Shown: piece after piece, positions 19,403-30,300 of the stretch | Numbering within the stretch: the first letter of the stretch is position 1 | Layout of the letters: each line of letters opens with the position of its first letter | Assembly: GCA_001890945.1 (NCBI GenBank) | Contig: MLAX01000003.1 | Location: 186,001-250,000 of the forward strand | Reading direction: 5' to 3' | Length of the DNA: 64,000 bases | DNA from: Alphaproteobacteria bacterium AO1-B | GTDB lineage: Bacteria > Pseudomonadota > Alphaproteobacteria > Rhizobiales > Stappiaceae | The notes under the pieces: generated by a model | What the model saw: the letters and a program-made list of their open reading frames with translations, nothing else | Told to the model about the DNA's origin: nothing | The model's database searches: none | Position numbers and translations under genes: made by a program

Positions 19403-21352
19403 ATGCGATTTGAGCCGCGCCTTCTTGATGAAATTAGAGCCCGATTGCCGCTTTCGGAAATCGTGGCGCGGCGGGTGACCTGGGATCGCCGGAAGACCCA
19501 GCCGGGTAAGGGCGACTATTGGGCATGTTGTCCGTTTCATCAGGAAAAGAGCCCGAGTTTTCACGTTGATGACCGCCGTAACCGTTACAAGTGCTTTGGG
19601 TGCGGGGCTTCTGGGGATCATTTCAAGTTTATCACCGAAACTGAGGGGCTGAGTTTTCCAGAAGCCGTTGAGCGTTTGGCCGATCAGGCGGGCGTTGCCT
19701 TGCCTGCCCCTGATCCGCAAGCTGCTCGCCGTGAACAGAAGCGGGCAAGTCTTGCTGATATCTGTGAAATGGCCGCTCAGTTTTTTGAGGCTCAGTTCAA
19801 GGGACCGCGCGGCGAGGGCGCGCGGGCCTATGTGCAAAAACGAGGGCTAACGCCGGAAACCCTGCGCGAGTTCCGCTTCGGCTTTGCACCCGACAGCCGG
19901 GACGCCTTGAAGTCGCACCTGAAGGGCCGCGGCGTTGAAGAGCCAGCGATGATCGAGGCGGGTTTGTTGATCAAGCCCGATGATGCGCGCCCATCCTATG
20001 ATCGGTTTCGTGGCCGGCTTATGATCCCGATCCAGGATGACCGTGGCCGGGTGGTGGCATTTGGCGGCAGAACCATGTTGCCGGATGGGCAGCCCAAATA
20101 CCTCAATTCGCCGGAAACGCCGCTTTTTCATAAGGGGACAATGCTGTTCAACGCCCACAGGGCACGGGAACCTGCGTTCAAATCCGGCCAAGCGCTTGTT
20201 GTTGAGGGCTACATGGATGCGATTGCCCTTTATCAAGCAGGCATTCGTCATGTTGTTGCCTCGCTCGGAACCGCTTTTACAGAAGATCAGATCCTGCGTC
20301 TGTGGCGTTTTGCGCCCGAACCCATGGTCTGTTTTGACGGGGATGCCGCCGGGATATCAGCAGCGCACCGCGCGATTGATCGGATCTTTCCGGTGCTTAA
20401 AAGCGGTTACTCGTTCCAGTTCAACTTCCTGCCGGACGGTATGGACCCGGATGACTTGGTCAAACAGCGCGGAGTTGAGGGCTTTTGGGCCGAGGCTGAA
20501 AAGTCCCGAAACCTGTTTGATGTTGTTTGGGATCGGGAGATTTCCGTTGCACGGTTGGATACGCCGGAGCGCAAGGCGGCTTTGGAAAAACGGTTTGATG
20601 ACCTGATTGGCACCATCCGGGACGATCGGGTCAAACGGCGATACCAGCTCGATCTGAAGTTCAAGCTCTCTAATCTCTTTTTCGAGCTCTCCCGCAAGGA
20701 CCAGAAGGGCGGAAAGAAGCCGGGTGCAGACCCGTCCGCCAACGTTATTGGTCTTGCCCGCGAGCGGGTTGCTGTTAGTGATGACTTCGGAACCGAGCGG
20801 CTTGTTTTGGGCCTTTGTATGCGGTTCCCGGATTTGCTTGATCGCAACTTCGAGCGTGTCTCTGGCCTGCCTCTGGTCAATGAACTGCACATTGGTGTCC
20901 GCGATGCCCTTTGCCGTATCGTAGATGATCTCGAAACCGCAGCCATTTCCGATTTGATCGCGTCGTTTGATGATCCACTGCGCGACGTGATGCACGAGAT
21001 GGTGCTTGAGACCATTGGCCTTCAAGAACAAAAACAAGCCGAGTTTTATGCACTCAATCACCGTTTCCCGTTGCTAAAAGCCAACCCGCCCGAAGACTTT
21101 GTCGAGGCGGCGTTCTTGCACTTCCTTGACGTCTTGGAATTGAACGCACTGGAAGAAGAGTTGCAGTCTGAGCTCAATGCTGCGGATGATCAGATCGACG
21201 AGCTTGCGTGGCAGCGGATACAGGCTTTGACGCAGGACCTCACCCGACGTCGGGAAGAGTGCGCTCGTGAGGAAGGGGAGCTGGCCGAAAGAGCCAAGAA
21301 AATCCGGTCTAACGGAGATGCTGGGGGCGCAAGCCAAGTCGCGGCGGGATAA
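19403..21352 (+). CDS. dnaG: DNA primase
   Basis: Synthesises RNA primers at the replication fork. The 649-residue product has the N-terminal zinc finger (Cys43, His46, Cys64, Cys67 in CPFH and CFGC), the catalytic core with its TOPRIM motifs (VVEGYMDAIALYQAG and FDGDAAG), and a C-terminal helicase-binding region rich in acidic helices. The conserved start MRFEPRLLDEIRARLPLSE fixes ATG 19403; the frame is open from a TTG at 19352. It is followed by rpoD on the same strand after 450 bp. Confidence 0.97.
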   Translation: MRFEPRLLDEIRARLPLSEIVARRVTWDRRKTQPGKGDYWACCPFHQEKSPSFHVDDRRNRYKCFGCGASGDHFKFITETEGLSFPEAVERLADQAGVALPAPDPQAARREQKRASLADICEMAAQFFEAQFKGPRGEGARAYVQKRGLTPETLREFRFGFAPDSRDALKSHLKGRGVEEPAMIEAGLLIKPDDARPSYDRFRGRLMIPIQDDRGRVVAFGGRTMLPDGQPKYLNSPETPLFHKGTMLFNAHRAREPAFKSGQALVVEGYMDAIALYQAGIRHVVASLGTAFTEDQILRLWRFAPEPMVCFDGDAAGISAAHRAIDRIFPVLKSGYSFQFNFLPDGMDPDDLVKQRGVEGFWAEAEKSRNLFDVVWDREISVARLDTPERKAALEKRFDDLIGTIRDDRVKRRYQLDLKFKLSNLFFELSRKDQKGGKKPGADPSANVIGLARERVAVSDDFGTERLVLGLCMRFPDLLDRNFERVSGLPLVNELHIGVRDALCRIVDDLETAAISDLIASFDDPLRDVMHEMVLETIGLQEQKQAEFYALNHRFPLLKANPPEDFVEAAFLHFLDVLELNALEEELQSELNAADDQIDELAWQRIQALTQDLTRRREECAREEGELAERAKKIRSNGDAGGASQVAAG

Positions 21353-21802
21353 CGTTTTTTCTGACGTTTGCCATCGGCTCCGGGTTTTGGTCCGGAAAAG
21401 CACACAAAATAGAGCGGAAAATACCGAAAACTTATTGACCACTGCCGAATCACACTTGCGAATCGTGCGCGTCGAGCTAAATAGAGGTTTTGCAGCCTTC
21501 GCGAGCCTCAGCCTTCAAGCTGCTGACGGCCAATAGTCAGAACAAAGCTGCAAGCCGCTGAAACAGAAAAACGCGAACGCACGTGCGGTCGCGAAACCGG
21601 GTACTGCGTGCATTGTCGATGCAATTAATGACATTGTCGATAAGTGAGCAGTTAATTGGGACTTAAGGGACACGGCTTACAACCTGCAGAACAAGTTGAT
21701 TCGTCTGGCAGCCGCCGCAGCAGTGCTGGCGCGCCGGGAATGCGGGTTTGAGCCAAACAGAGCGCGGCGCGGCCGATCCAAGGCCGTGAATTGGAGCACG
21801 AT
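21353..21802. other. rpoD upstream region
   Basis: The 450 bp between dnaG and rpoD hold no convincing gene. A direct repeat CATTGTCGAT at 21611-21620 and 21632-21641 could be a regulator site or overlapping promoter elements. The length suggests that rpoD has its own promoters here in addition to read-through from dnaG. Confidence 0.4.
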
Positions 21803-23806
21803 ATGGTAGCCAAAGCGACACAAGCTGACGACAATCAAGAACAGGGCGCGGACAATGCCGATGGCCCGTTGCTGGATTTGTCGGATGCTGCTGTCAAAAA
21901 GATGATCAAGGCCGCGAAAAAACGCGGCTATGTGACATACGATGAACTCAACGAAGTTCTTCCGTCCGATCAAAACTCTTCGGAAAAGATCGAAGACATT
22001 ATGTCGATGTTCTCGGACATGGGCATCAATGTAATCGAGGCCGAAGAAGCCGAAGACGGACCGGAAGAGGTTGACGGCGGCGAGCTGGTTGCAGCCAAAT
22101 CCTCTGCAGTTGCCAAAACCACGACAGGCAAGGAACCTGCGGACCGGACAGATGACCCGGTTCGCATGTACCTGCGCGAAATGGGCTCCGTTGAGCTTTT
22201 GTCGCGCGAAGGCGAGATCGCGATTGCCAAGCGGATCGAAGCTGGCCGCGAAGCGATGATCGCTGGTCTTTGCGAGAGCCCGCTCACCTTCCAGGCAATT
22301 ATTATCTGGCGTGACGAACTCAATGAAGCGCAGGTTCTCCTGCGTGACATCATCGATCTGGAAGCCACATACGCTGGCCCGGATGCGAAAGCCGGGCCGA
22401 CTGGCGACAATGATGATGATCCGGATGCGGAAGATAGCGAAGGTGGTTCTGAGAACCAGGCTGGCGGGCCGTCCGAAAACACAGAAAACGAAGATGGCGA
22501 AGGCGACGGTGAGGACGACGACGACGAATTCGAGTCCAACGTTTCGCTCTCTGCGATGGAAGCTGAGCTGAAGCCACAGGTTCTCGAAACTTTCGACCGC
22601 ATCGCTGATGACTACAAAAAGCTGCGCCGTCTGCAGGACCAACTTGTCGAGAACAAGCTGGCCAACAAGACCCTGTCTCCGAGCCAGGAGCGCCGCTACA
22701 AGAAGCTGAAAGAAGACATCGTTGTCGACGTGAAGAGCCTGTCGCTCAACCAGAACCGCATCGATGCTCTGGTCGCTCAACTCTACGACATCAACAAGCG
22801 CTTGATGGGCTATGAAGGCCGTCTTCTGCGTCTGGCGGACAGCTACAATGTCGACCGTCAGGACTTCCTGAAGCAATACCAGGGCGCGGAGCTTGATCCG
22901 AACTGGCTGCGCAAGGTTGCGAACCTGTCGACCCGCGGCTGGAAGAACTTCATCGCCAAGGAAAAGGAAAACGTCCGCGAGCTGCGCCACGAAATCCAGA
23001 CGTTGGCAACCGAGACGGGCCTTGAGATCACCGAATTCCGCCGTATTGTTGCGATGGTGCAAAAGGGTGAGCGCGAAGCGCGGATCGCCAAGAAGGAAAT
23101 GGTCGAAGCGAACCTGCGGCTCGTTATTTCCATTGCGAAAAAGTACACCAACCGCGGTCTGCAGTTCCTTGATCTCATTCAGGAAGGCAACATTGGCCTG
23201 ATGAAGGCTGTCGACAAGTTCGAATACCGCCGCGGTTACAAGTTCTCGACCTATGCGACCTGGTGGATCCGGCAGGCAATCACGCGTTCGATTGCCGACC
23301 AGGCCCGGACGATCCGTATTCCGGTGCACATGATCGAGACGATCAACAAGATCGTTCGGACCTCGCGCCAGATGCTCCACGAGATCGGCCGTGAGCCGAC
23401 CCCGGAAGAGCTGGCTGAAAAGCTTCAGATGCCGTTGGAAAAAGTCCGGAAGGTTCTAAAAATTGCCAAGGAGCCGATCTCGCTCGAAACACCGATTGGT
23501 GACGAGGAAGATTCGCATCTCGGCGACTTCATCGAGGACAAGAACGCTGTTCTACCAATTGATGCAGCGATCCAATCGAACCTGCGTGAAACCACGACCC
23601 GCGTTCTGGCGTCGCTCACGCCGCGTGAAGAACGCGTCCTTCGGATGCGGTTTGGCATCGGCATGAACACCGACCACACACTGGAAGAGGTTGGGCAGCA
23701 GTTCTCGGTGACCCGTGAACGTATCCGTCAGATCGAGGCTAAGGCGCTCCGGAAGCTGAAGCACCCGAGCCGGTCTCGGAAGCTGCGGTCATTCCTCGAC
23801 AGCTGA
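21803..23806 (+). CDS. rpoD: RNA polymerase primary sigma factor RpoD (sigma-70)
   Basis: The housekeeping sigma factor. The 667-residue product shows region 1.1, then region 1.2 ([11 protein letters not shown]). A non-conserved insertion with a very acidic, Asp/Glu-rich block follows at about residues 190-250, as in other alphaproteobacteria. Region 2 contains [20 protein letters not shown] and the -10-binding helix [14 protein letters not shown]; regions 3 and 4 include the -35-binding [24 protein letters not shown] 21803 has GGAG about 7 bp upstream. A strong terminator closes the gene. Confidence 0.98.
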   Translation: MVAKATQADDNQEQGADNADGPLLDLSDAAVKKMIKAAKKRGYVTYDELNEVLPSDQNSSEKIEDIMSMFSDMGINVIEAEEAEDGPEEVDGGELVAAKSSAVAKTTTGKEPADRTDDPVRMYLREMGSVELLSREGEIAIAKRIEAGREAMIAGLCESPLTFQAIIIWRDELNEAQVLLRDIIDLEATYAGPDAKAGPTGDNDDDPDAEDSEGGSENQAGGPSENTENEDGEGDGEDDDDEFESNVSLSAMEAELKPQVLETFDRIADDYKKLRRLQDQLVENKLANKTLSPSQERRYKKLKEDIVVDVKSLSLNQNRIDALVAQLYDINKRLMGYEGRLLRLADSYNVDRQDFLKQYQGAELDPNWLRKVANLSTRGWKNFIAKEKENVRELRHEIQTLATETGLEITEFRRIVAMVQKGEREARIAKKEMVEANLRLVISIAKKYTNRGLQFLDLIQEGNIGLMKAVDKFEYRRGYKFSTYATWWIRQAITRSIADQARTIRIPVHMIETINKIVRTSRQMLHEIGREPTPEELAEKLQMPLEKVRKVLKIAKEPISLETPIGDEEDSHLGDFIEDKNAVLPIDAAIQSNLRETTTRVLASLTPREERVLRMRFGIGMNTDHTLEEVGQQFSVTRERIRQIEAKALRKLKHPSRSRKLRSFLDS

Positions 23807-23830
23807 TCGGCCTTCGCGATAACTTGATGA

Positions 23831-23859
23831 AAACCCGGCACATTTCTGCCGGGTTTTTT
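23831..23859 (+). terminator. Intrinsic terminator of rpoD
   Basis: AAACCCGGCA (23831-23840) pairs with TGCCGGGTTT (23847-23856), and the T-run extends to 23859. It starts 24 bp after the rpoD stop codon. Confidence 0.9.
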
Positions 23860-23915
23860 GATAAGAAGCGAAAGATTGAGCGCGCCCGTTTGCCGGGCAG
23901 GGCAAGGCGAACCGT

Positions 23916-25313
<1,398 letters not shown>

Positions 25314-25339
25314 TTATCGGACGAAACGAGTATAAGGTG

Positions 25340-26074
25340 TCAGTTGATTAGATAGTATTCTTCAAGGATGGCATCAAAAACGCCGGTCTCTTTGACTTTT
25401 GCCAGCCCGCGCTGAAATTCTTCGACAAGCTTTGGATCTGTGTCTTTCTGAAAAGCCATATAGGCGTAACCGCTCAGCTCTTGAATTGGCAGCGCACGGC
25501 GGATTTTTCTTGGATCTACATTCTCAAGTTCGATGAGTTCCTTGATGACAGCGTCATCAATGATCATCAGGTCTATGCGTTTTAGCATCAATTTGCGGAG
25601 GTTCAGCCTGTCGTTTTCAACAGAAGACAGATTGGTAAAACCGTTGGCTTGAAGAAACTCGCCTTTCGCGTCGCCAAAATAGACACCGATCCTCAGAGGC
25701 CGTGCATCTTCCAGGGATGTAAGCTCTGGGGCGTTGTCATGGGCCAGTTGATAGAGCGACACTCCATAAGGTGCGATCTGGCCAACCCAGGCAAATTTGT
25801 CCTCACGATCCGGAGTTCTGAGGATCGAGTAGATCAGAGTGCCAGGCGTCTGCAATGCCATCTGATAACTGCGCGCCCAAGGCAAGAACTGGATCGGAGC
25901 CGCGCGGCCTGTTTCTTTCAAGACAGCCTCGACCACTTCTGTCCCAATGCCCTTCGGAACGCCATCATCCAGATAGTTGAACGGCGGCAGATGCTCTGTG
26001 ACGATTTCCAGCGTTTCCGCTTTGGCGGTAAACGCGAATGAGATGTACAGCGCAGCTAGGAATGCCAGTTTCAA
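25340..26074 (-). CDS. Orphan periplasmic solute-binding protein (SBP_bac_3 family), copy 1
   Basis: A 244-residue amino-acid-type solute-binding protein. A signal peptide (cleavage after about residue 19, TAKA-ET) is followed by the opening motif LEIVTEHLPPFNYLDDG, then a two-lobe fold including LPWARSYQMAL and IDLMIIDDAVI. The start is TTG 26074 with CGGAG six bases upstream. No permease or ATPase adjoins. The protein is clearly paralogous to the next gene, with the same order of motifs and the same YYLIN/YLLIN ending, so the pair arose by tandem duplication. It probably feeds a remote transporter or a sensor; the ligand is unknown. Confidence 0.85.
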   Translation of the reverse strand: MKLAFLAALYISFAFTAKAETLEIVTEHLPPFNYLDDGVPKGIGTEVVEAVLKETGRAAPIQFLPWARSYQMALQTPGTLIYSILRTPDREDKFAWVGQIAPYGVSLYQLAHDNAPELTSLEDARPLRIGVYFGDAKGEFLQANGFTNLSSVENDRLNLRKLMLKRIDLMIIDDAVIKELIELENVDPRKIRRALPIQELSGYAYMAFQKDTDPKLVEEFQRGLAKVKETGVFDAILEEYYLIN

Positions 26075-26251
26075 GATACGCTCCGAGTGGTTTTACAGCT
26101 TTGAAGAATACACGAGGAAATCCAACACGCCACAATAAGTGCAGGCAAGAGAGATTGCACAGCCGGTTGAAAGTGACAAAGGCAATGCCGCCAGCATGGT
26201 GGACGAACCGAGTATTGCCGGTCGCCAGAGTTTTGGTCGAATCGAGCCAGC

Positions 26252-27001
26252 TCAATTGATCAGAAGGTATTGGTTCAGGATCTGTTCGTACTGTCCGTTT
26301 TCCTTGATGAGTTCAAGGCCGCGCTGCACAGACATCACAAGATCAGGATCCGTTTCCTTGTGAAAGGCCATATAGAGGTGCCCGCTGACTTCGTCGATTC
26401 CCAGCGTCCTGCGGACTTTGTTTGAGGCAATGCCTTCTTCCGCGAGGAGGGGGCCAATCACACTGTCATCTATCGCGATGAGGTCGATGCGCCCCAGCAT
26501 CAGCTTGCGCAGGTTTAGATGATCATCTTCGGTTGTTTGCAGATTTTGAAAGCCGTTTTTTCGCAAAACGGCCTCCTTGGCATCGCCCCGGTAGACACCA
26601 ACCTGTAATAACCTGGCATCACTTAGCTGGGTTAATTTGATCACCGGTTGGTCCGCGCGTTGATACAAAGACGCACCGAAGGGCGCGATTTCTCCGACCC
26701 AGGCAAACAACGCCTCGCGTTCCGCCGTTCTTGCGATGGAATAGACCAGTGTGTTGGGTTTCGTCAAAGCGATCTGGTAGGCCCGGGCCCAGGGCATGAA
26801 TCTGATTTCTGACGTATGTCCGGCGGCATCCAAGGCAGCTTGCACGACCTCTGTCGACATGCCGCGCGCTTCGCCATCTTCCAAATAATTATACGGGGGC
26901 AGGTGTTCGGTGACGATCGTGATGTGCTCTGCCTTTGCCGGCAGTGCGATTAACGCCAACAGGATCAATAAAGCAAAAACTCTCAACGCTTTAATTGTCA
27001 T
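26252..27001 (-). CDS. Orphan periplasmic solute-binding protein (SBP_bac_3 family), copy 2
   Basis: A 249-residue paralogue of the preceding protein with a signal peptide ending PAKA-EH at about residue 24. It shares EHLPPYNYLEDGEARGM, FMPWARAYQIALTKPNTLVY and NLRKLMLGRIDLIAIDDSV with its neighbour. ATG 27001 is the start. The 177-bp gap between the copies holds no gene. As with copy 1 there is no transporter partner nearby. The tandem copies differ at many positions, so the duplication is old and the ligands may differ. Confidence 0.85.
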   Translation of the reverse strand: MTIKALRVFALLILLALIALPAKAEHITIVTEHLPPYNYLEDGEARGMSTEVVQAALDAAGHTSEIRFMPWARAYQIALTKPNTLVYSIARTAEREALFAWVGEIAPFGASLYQRADQPVIKLTQLSDARLLQVGVYRGDAKEAVLRKNGFQNLQTTEDDHLNLRKLMLGRIDLIAIDDSVIGPLLAEEGIASNKVRRTLGIDEVSGHLYMAFHKETDPDLVMSVQRGLELIKENGQYEQILNQYLLIN

Positions 27002-27310
27002 GGTGTTTATCTTTTTGTCTCACCTCTTCTTTCCTAGGGTAAATTGGATTTGTAATCAAATGCTAAAAAGTAATTCAAAATATATTGCTTGTATTTTGTT
27101 TGTGCGCAACTTTTGAATTGTAGTGTTTTGTGCAGCAGGCTGGCCCTTCTGATCCAAGGGCTGCCGCTTTGAAAGATCGATCGCACCTTTAGACTGATTG
27201 TCATGTTTTTGGTTAGGTTCCGTACACCAGGGCCGCTGTGCGGTCTTGTCCCCGGCAGCGTTGGACGGCACACTCCTTTCAACCAAACAACACCAACCTG
27301 TTGAGTTCCA
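27002..27310. other. Intergenic region, AT-rich on the left
   Basis: 309 bp between divergent genes: the orphan solute-binding protein (minus) and the NTF2-like gene (plus). It is AT-rich at about 27040-27120, consistent with the promoter of the binding-protein gene. I see no strong hairpin or small gene. Confidence 0.35.
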
Positions 27311-27739
27311 ATGCCAAACAAGCAATCGCGTTTTCTGATCGACACGTATTTCGCTGCATTCAATGCCGGTGACACCAAGAAGATGGAAAGCTTGGTCGCC
27401 GAGGATCTGATCCATGATGTCAATCAGGGTGAGCGACGGCTGGGCAAGGACGCCTTTTGGTCGTTCAACGTGCATATGACCCGCTGCTATAAAGAACGCC
27501 TGACGGATATCGTTCTGTTTGTGAACGAGGAGGGCACGCGAGCGGCTGCCGAATTCATCGTTCACGGCACGTATATCGCGACCGATGAAGGGCTGCCGGA
27601 GGCCGACGGCCAGACTTATGCGCTTCCGGCGGGCAGTTTCTTTGAAATTCGCGACGGCCAGATCGCTCGCATCACCACCTACTACAATCTCCAGGATTGG
27701 ATTGCCCAAGTGGGAGGTGAGGCCAAGGAAGCCTCGTAA
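27311..27739 (+). CDS. NTF2/SnoaL-like ketosteroid-isomerase-fold protein
   Basis: A 142-residue single-domain cytosolic protein of the NTF2-like superfamily. It shows FLIDTYFAAFNAGDTKKMES at the N-terminus, HDVNQGERRLGKDAFWSFN, and a final FFEIRDGQIARITTYYNL strand pair. Members are small enzymes (isomerases, hydrolases) or ligand-binding proteins; sequence alone does not tell which. It stands alone, about 170 bp before the arsR-type gene. Confidence 0.8.
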   Translation: MPNKQSRFLIDTYFAAFNAGDTKKMESLVAEDLIHDVNQGERRLGKDAFWSFNVHMTRCYKERLTDIVLFVNEEGTRAAAEFIVHGTYIATDEGLPEADGQTYALPAGSFFEIRDGQIARITTYYNLQDWIAQVGGEAKEAS

Positions 27740-27853
27740 CATCAATCTCTGATATCGTTCACGTCGCTTGGTGTTTACTGAATTGCAAGCCGTGGGCTCG
27801 TGAGATCGAGCTGTGTGCCGTTTGCCTCAGGACACTCTTGACGCGCTTCAAAA

Positions 27854-27880
27854 AACTATATAACTAGAATTATAGTTATA
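27854..27880. promoter_or_regulatory. Nested inverted repeats before the arsR-type gene (probable operator)
   Basis: AACTATA (27854-27860) and TATAGTT (27871-27877) form one dyad, and TATAACT (27859-27865) and AGTTATA (27874-27880) a second, overlapping one. They lie 31-57 bp upstream of ATG 27911, in AT-rich sequence where the promoter is expected. This suits an autorepressing ArsR-type dimer. Confidence 0.55.
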
Positions 27881-27910
27881 TTGATTGCGCTGACAGGGGA
27901 GAGGTGTGTC

Positions 27911-28243
27911 ATGGTTCTGGAAGAAGCCGCGCAAGGCTTTGCGGCGCTGGGCTCTGAAGCCCGGCTGCAAGTGTTGTTGACCTTGGTCCGTGCTGGCCGT
28001 GACGGGTTGAGTGTCGGTGACATTCAAACCCGCACCGGCATGGCCGCGTCCACGCTGGCGCATCATCTGAAGTTTCTCGCATCTGCAGACCTCGTGGTTC
28101 AGGAGAAAGACGGCCGGTCGGTGATCAACCGTGCCGCTTTCGAGCGGCTGGAACTGCTGGCTGGATACATCTTGAAAGAATGCTGCGCGGAAGAGGGCAA
28201 GTCCTTCGTTCTTGGCGTTGAAAGGAAAGCGGCAAATGACTGA
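27911..28243 (+). CDS. ArsR-family repressor with C-terminal Cys-Cys pair
   Basis: A 110-residue winged-helix regulator (FAALGSEARLQVLLTLVRAG, recognition region MAASTLAHHLKFLASADLVV). It lacks the classic ELCVCDL metal site of ArsR/SmtB but has adjacent cysteines in the last helix (ILKECCAEEGKSF), which could bind a thiophilic metal or metalloid. ATG 27911 has GGGGAGAGG upstream; the frame extends to a TTG at 27881. It overlaps the permease start by 8 bp, so the two are translationally coupled and the permease is the likely regulatory target. Confidence 0.88.
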   Translation: MVLEEAAQGFAALGSEARLQVLLTLVRAGRDGLSVGDIQTRTGMAASTLAHHLKFLASADLVVQEKDGRSVINRAAFERLELLAGYILKECCAEEGKSFVLGVERKAAND

Positions 28244-29333
28244 GACCGTAGACGTGGCGCAAAACACGAGCTGCTGCGCATCCGGCACTGATGGCCAAGG
28301 CGCGGCAAAACAAACGTGGTCCTTTAAGCGGTTTCCAGGGCGGGACTATATCCTATCGCCCTGGGCAATCGTTGTGACCGTTCCAGTTCTGGTCTTGGTC
28401 CTCGACCAAGTTCAATTCGTGCCGTTCGTGAGCTTTGCCATTCAGGCGTTCCTCGGCACTTTGCCCTACATCGCGTTCGCGGTTCTGTTGATTGCGTGGC
28501 TGAAAGCGGCCGGAGCAGAATCCTATGTGGGCAAAGCCTTTGAAGGGCGGGAAACGCAGGCAATCGTTCTGGCGGCTTTGTTTGGCGGGCTGGCTCCGTT
28601 CTGTTCCTGTGAAGTGATCCCGTTCATTGCCGGTCTGCTGGCGGTTGGTGCTCCGCTGTCTGCAATCATGGCATTCTGGCTGTCGTCGCCGCTTATTGAT
28701 CCACCAACTCTGTTGATTACAGCGGGTGCACTTGGCTGGGAGTTTGCCATTGGTAAGGCGGTCTTCGCGGTGGCCCTTGGTTTGTTTGGCGGCGCGTTGG
28801 TGGCATTTGCCATCCGCTCAGGCCTGTTTTCGGATCCCGTGCGTGTCGGATCGTCCGTCTCTGGCTGTGGCTGCGGCACATCGCCAAAGACAGGCCGGCC
28901 AGTCTGGCAATTCTGGAAAGAGAGTGAGCGCACAAGTACGTTCGGGACCGAGCTCAAGGCAAATGCTTTGTTCCTCGTGAAGTGGCTGGCCCTGGCTTAT
29001 GTGCTTGAGGCATTGCTGGTCACCTATGTGCCAGCGGACATGATTGCGCGTGTTGTTGGCGGTGAAGGTGTTGGCACCATTGTCATTTCCGCTTTGGTCG
29101 GTATGCCGGCCTACCTCAACAGCTATGTGGCTCCGCCGCTGCTTGCAGGTCTGATGGACCAGGGCATGGGCGCAGGCGCTGCGATGGCCTTCATGATCGC
29201 AGGTGCTGTCAGCTCCATTCCGGCAATGGCTGCCGTGTGGTCGCTGGTCAAGCCGCCGGTGTTCGCAACCTACCTTGGACTTGGTTTCACTGGCGCGGTT
29301 CTGTCCGGGCTTTTGTTCCAGATGATCGTCTAA
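28236..29333 (+). CDS. Cys-rich permease of the ArsP/UPF0718 (DUF318, SO_0444-like) family
   Basis: A 365-residue inner-membrane permease with about eight to nine hydrophobic segments. It carries the family motif FCSCEVIPFIAGLL and the paired GMPAYLNSYVAPPLL segment. Further cysteines occur in a hydrophilic N-terminus (TSCCASG) and in a cytoplasmic loop (SGCGCGTSP). Relatives export organoarsenicals (ArsP) or are linked to metal resistance. ATG 28236 overlaps the end of the arsR-type gene and has AAAGGAAAG upstream. The Cys motifs and the ArsR neighbour support a thiophilic substrate; which one is not determined. Confidence 0.85.
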   Translation: MTETVDVAQNTSCCASGTDGQGAAKQTWSFKRFPGRDYILSPWAIVVTVPVLVLVLDQVQFVPFVSFAIQAFLGTLPYIAFAVLLIAWLKAAGAESYVGKAFEGRETQAIVLAALFGGLAPFCSCEVIPFIAGLLAVGAPLSAIMAFWLSSPLIDPPTLLITAGALGWEFAIGKAVFAVALGLFGGALVAFAIRSGLFSDPVRVGSSVSGCGCGTSPKTGRPVWQFWKESERTSTFGTELKANALFLVKWLALAYVLEALLVTYVPADMIARVVGGEGVGTIVISALVGMPAYLNSYVAPPLLAGLMDQGMGAGAAMAFMIAGAVSSIPAMAAVWSLVKPPVFATYLGLGFTGAVLSGLLFQMIV

Positions 29334-29359
29334 TCAGATTTCGGACTTGAGGGGGCATC

Positions 29360-30208
29360 ATGTCCATCTTTGTGAATGTAACTGTTCAACCTGACCAGGA
29401 ACACGGAAGGAAACTGTTGGTTCCGACCGGAATTCCAACCCCGCACCAAACACCCATTTCTTTCAAGGTGGAAGGTGGCACTGTTGAACTGAGCGGAGAA
29501 GTCTCAACGGGGCAGATGGCGGCTCTGATTTCACCGGAAGAGGGAAAGCCGGTAACCGTTTCTTATGCCTACACAGATGGCGGCTCTAGCTATCCGGAGG
29601 CGATGTTTCAGCCCCGGTTGAACCGGTTCACACGCGCGGCCAACGAGCTTGTTGACGATGTGCGCGGGCTCGTTGACAGCTCAAAAGACGGTCACGCGGC
29701 CATTGAGGCGATCGTTAATGCGGTTGCGGAGAAGTTTCACTACGGTCATCCGGAGGTACGTTTCAATGATGGCCTCGATGAAGTGCCGTACATCTCCTGT
29801 GGTCTGACAGAAGGGTCCTGCGTCGACATCAACACGTACCTGATTGCATGCCTCCGGGCTGCAGGGCTCGAGGCCGGATATGTCTACGGCTACTTCTTTC
29901 CGGAAGAAAAGAACGGGACCTGCGTTGATGGTCACTGCTGGGTGGTGACACGGCACGAGGGCGTGGTTCTGGAGTGGGACATTGCACACCATTTGAAACT
30001 TGGGACACGGGAGATCTGCTGCGGTCTCAATCCCAAGCCGGGTCACCGGGTGGCGACCGCGCATTCTATGGGTCTAAGTTTCCCAACGCTCGGCATCCAT
30101 GAGACCAAGCTTCTCGGCGAACCAGCCTGGATTTCCTCAGACGGCAAGCTGGCAAGCGCAGATCTCGACATTCGATGTTCAATTGCCGATGAAGCTGTTG
30201 CGGCTTAA
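29360..30208 (+). CDS. Transglutaminase-like cysteine peptidase/amidase-fold protein
   Basis: A 282-residue protein with a beta-rich N-terminal part and a transglutaminase-like core. The predicted catalytic triad is the cysteine in EGSCVDINTYLIACLRAAG, the histidine in VDGHCWVV and the aspartate in LEWDIAHH. It has no signal peptide and is rich in cysteine (ISCGLTEGSC, GTCVDGHC, EICCGLN). It starts 26 bp after the permease stop codon, so it is probably part of the arsR-permease operon. A link between this fold and ArsP-type permeases is not one I know. Confidence 0.8.
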   Translation: MSIFVNVTVQPDQEHGRKLLVPTGIPTPHQTPISFKVEGGTVELSGEVSTGQMAALISPEEGKPVTVSYAYTDGGSSYPEAMFQPRLNRFTRAANELVDDVRGLVDSSKDGHAAIEAIVNAVAEKFHYGHPEVRFNDGLDEVPYISCGLTEGSCVDINTYLIACLRAAGLEAGYVYGYFFPEEKNGTCVDGHCWVVTRHEGVVLEWDIAHHLKLGTREICCGLNPKPGHRVATAHSMGLSFPTLGIHETKLLGEPAWISSDGKLASADLDIRCSIADEAVAA

Positions 30209-30258
30209 CCGGTAAACCCGGCCAAAGTCCCGGATCAAGTCCGGAACGATAAAGTGGG

Positions 30259-30290
30259 CGGCGTTGCGCTATTATTGAGGGGCAACGCCG
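30259..30290. terminator. Hairpin between convergent genes (possible bidirectional terminator)
   Basis: CGGCGTTGC (30259-30267) pairs perfectly with GCAACGCCG (30282-30290) around a 14-nt loop. It sits midway between the ends of the transglutaminase-like gene and dddL. There is no clear T-run, so termination strength is uncertain. Confidence 0.5.
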
Positions 30291-30300
30291 ATCTTGCTTC

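Noticed and set aside
21677-23380. Long open frame on the minus strand opposite rpoD
   Set aside because: It is antisense to a certain rpoD gene, has no recognisable domain or ribosome-binding site, and arises from codon bias in high-GC coding sequence.
27056-27745. 229-codon minus-strand frame opposite the NTF2-like gene
   Set aside because: The plus-strand frame has clear NTF2-like motifs; the minus frame has no domain and runs into non-coding DNA.
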